From Stutzerimonas stutzeri (GTDB lineage Bacteria; Pseudomonadota; Gammaproteobacteria; Pseudomonadales; Pseudomonadaceae): a DNA stretch of 64,000 nucleotides. The notes under the pieces are model-generated. The model did no database searches and was not told the DNA's origin. It was given only the letters and a program-made list of their open reading frames with translations. Position numbers and translations under genes: made by a program. This document shows, one piece after another, positions 63,826-64,000 of the stretch (positions are counted from its first letter, which is position 1; every line of letters begins with the position of its first letter). The stretch covers positions 4,292,001 to 4,356,000 of the forward strand of contig NZ_CP036186.1 of the NCBI RefSeq assembly GCF_015291885.1, read 5' to 3'.

Positions 63826-64000
63826 TCACTCGCCCGCCTTCTTTGAAGACAGCTCAGATTCGTAACGCTGCACAAACTCGACAAGGTTAAGCCCAAGCAC
63901 ATGGCAAATATCGCGCAGCTGCACTAGATCGAGCCTGCGAAGGCCACGCTCAATGTCGCTGGTAAAGGATTGTGGACGGCCCAGCGCTTCGGCGAACTGC
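63826..64000 (-). CDS. XRE-family transcriptional regulator, C-terminal part (partial)
   Basis: 58 codons of a minus-strand gene whose 5' end lies beyond the window. The visible protein includes FAEALGRPQSFTSDIERG followed by LRRLDLVQLRDICHVLG and LNLVEFVQRYES, the last helices of a Cro/C1-type helix-turn-helix domain; the recognition-helix region QSFTSDIERGLR matches the usual QS.IS.IE.G pattern. Ends in a short basic tail. Phage- or island-type regulator, in keeping with the tRNA-adjacent location. Confidence 0.8.
   Translation of the reverse strand, partial: QFAEALGRPQSFTSDIERGLRRLDLVQLRDICHVLGLNLVEFVQRYESELSSKKAGE

Overview
The window is high-GC, densely coded gamma-proteobacterial chromosome. 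Gene content and order point to the Pseudomonas stutzeri (Stutzerimonas) group or a close relative. From memory, the run pckA-hslO-lpxT-hslR-rimB-rimK-envZ-ompR ... tex-thioesterase-gshA-argA-argE-pit-DUF47-CYTH/CHAD-GspE-like ATPase follows the P. aeruginosa PA5192-PA5210 backbone, but here a cellulose (bcs) operon and dgkA sit between ompR and tex. The species call is inference.

Layout. 1-2.2 kb: the 3' end of a sensor kinase overlapping a soluble hybrid REC-PAS-kinase-REC protein. 2.2-3.7 kb: a cold-shock gene flanked by two diverged copies of a short minus-strand RNA gene. Each copy has six GGA motifs, three of them in hairpin loops, a Rho-independent terminator, and a conserved upstream half-palindrome like a GacA site. 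I read these as a pair of RsmX/Y/Z-type sRNAs that titrate RsmA/CsrA. 3.7-8.4 kb: a secreted aldose-epimerase-like protein under a Cra/FruR-like operator, a histidine phosphatase, a ribosome hibernation factor, an ADP/ATP-translocase-like carrier and a Tat-exported aldo/keto reductase. 8.9-12.9 kb: two divergent chemoreceptors, one membrane-bound and one soluble FIST-domain receptor, with FliA-like promoter motifs. 12.9-24.4 kb: recQ, a DUF2790 protein, a nitroreductase and the conserved pckA-to-ompR block plus dgkA.

24.5-37.3 kb: a collinear, mostly overlapping bcsEFG-RQABC operon behind a near-consensus sigma-70 promoter. It carries E. coli-type accessory genes, including the phosphoethanolamine transferase BcsG, but no bcsZ cellulase. 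37.4-49.8 kb: tex, a hotdog thioesterase, gshA, argA, argE, Pit phosphate transporter with its DUF47 partner, a CYTH-CHAD triphosphatase and an orphan GspE/PilB-type ATPase. 49.9-62.8 kb: two L,D-transpeptidase-fold proteins, a 1578-residue multi-PAS/GAF hybrid kinase, a DUF2388 protein, OsmC, a TRAP transporter (DctP divergent from DctQM) and a methyltransferase.

62.9-64 kb: tRNA-Thr(UGU) marks a change to lower-GC, gene-poor DNA that looks like the edge of an accessory island. It holds a structured leader, a hairpin that would hide a ribosome binding site, a small unknown protein and the 3' end of an XRE-type regulator. Overall the window links signal transduction (Gac/Rsm-type RNAs, hybrid kinases, chemoreceptors, OmpR/EnvZ) with a c-di-GMP-responsive exopolysaccharide system. 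No CRISPR array, insertion sequence or transposase was seen.
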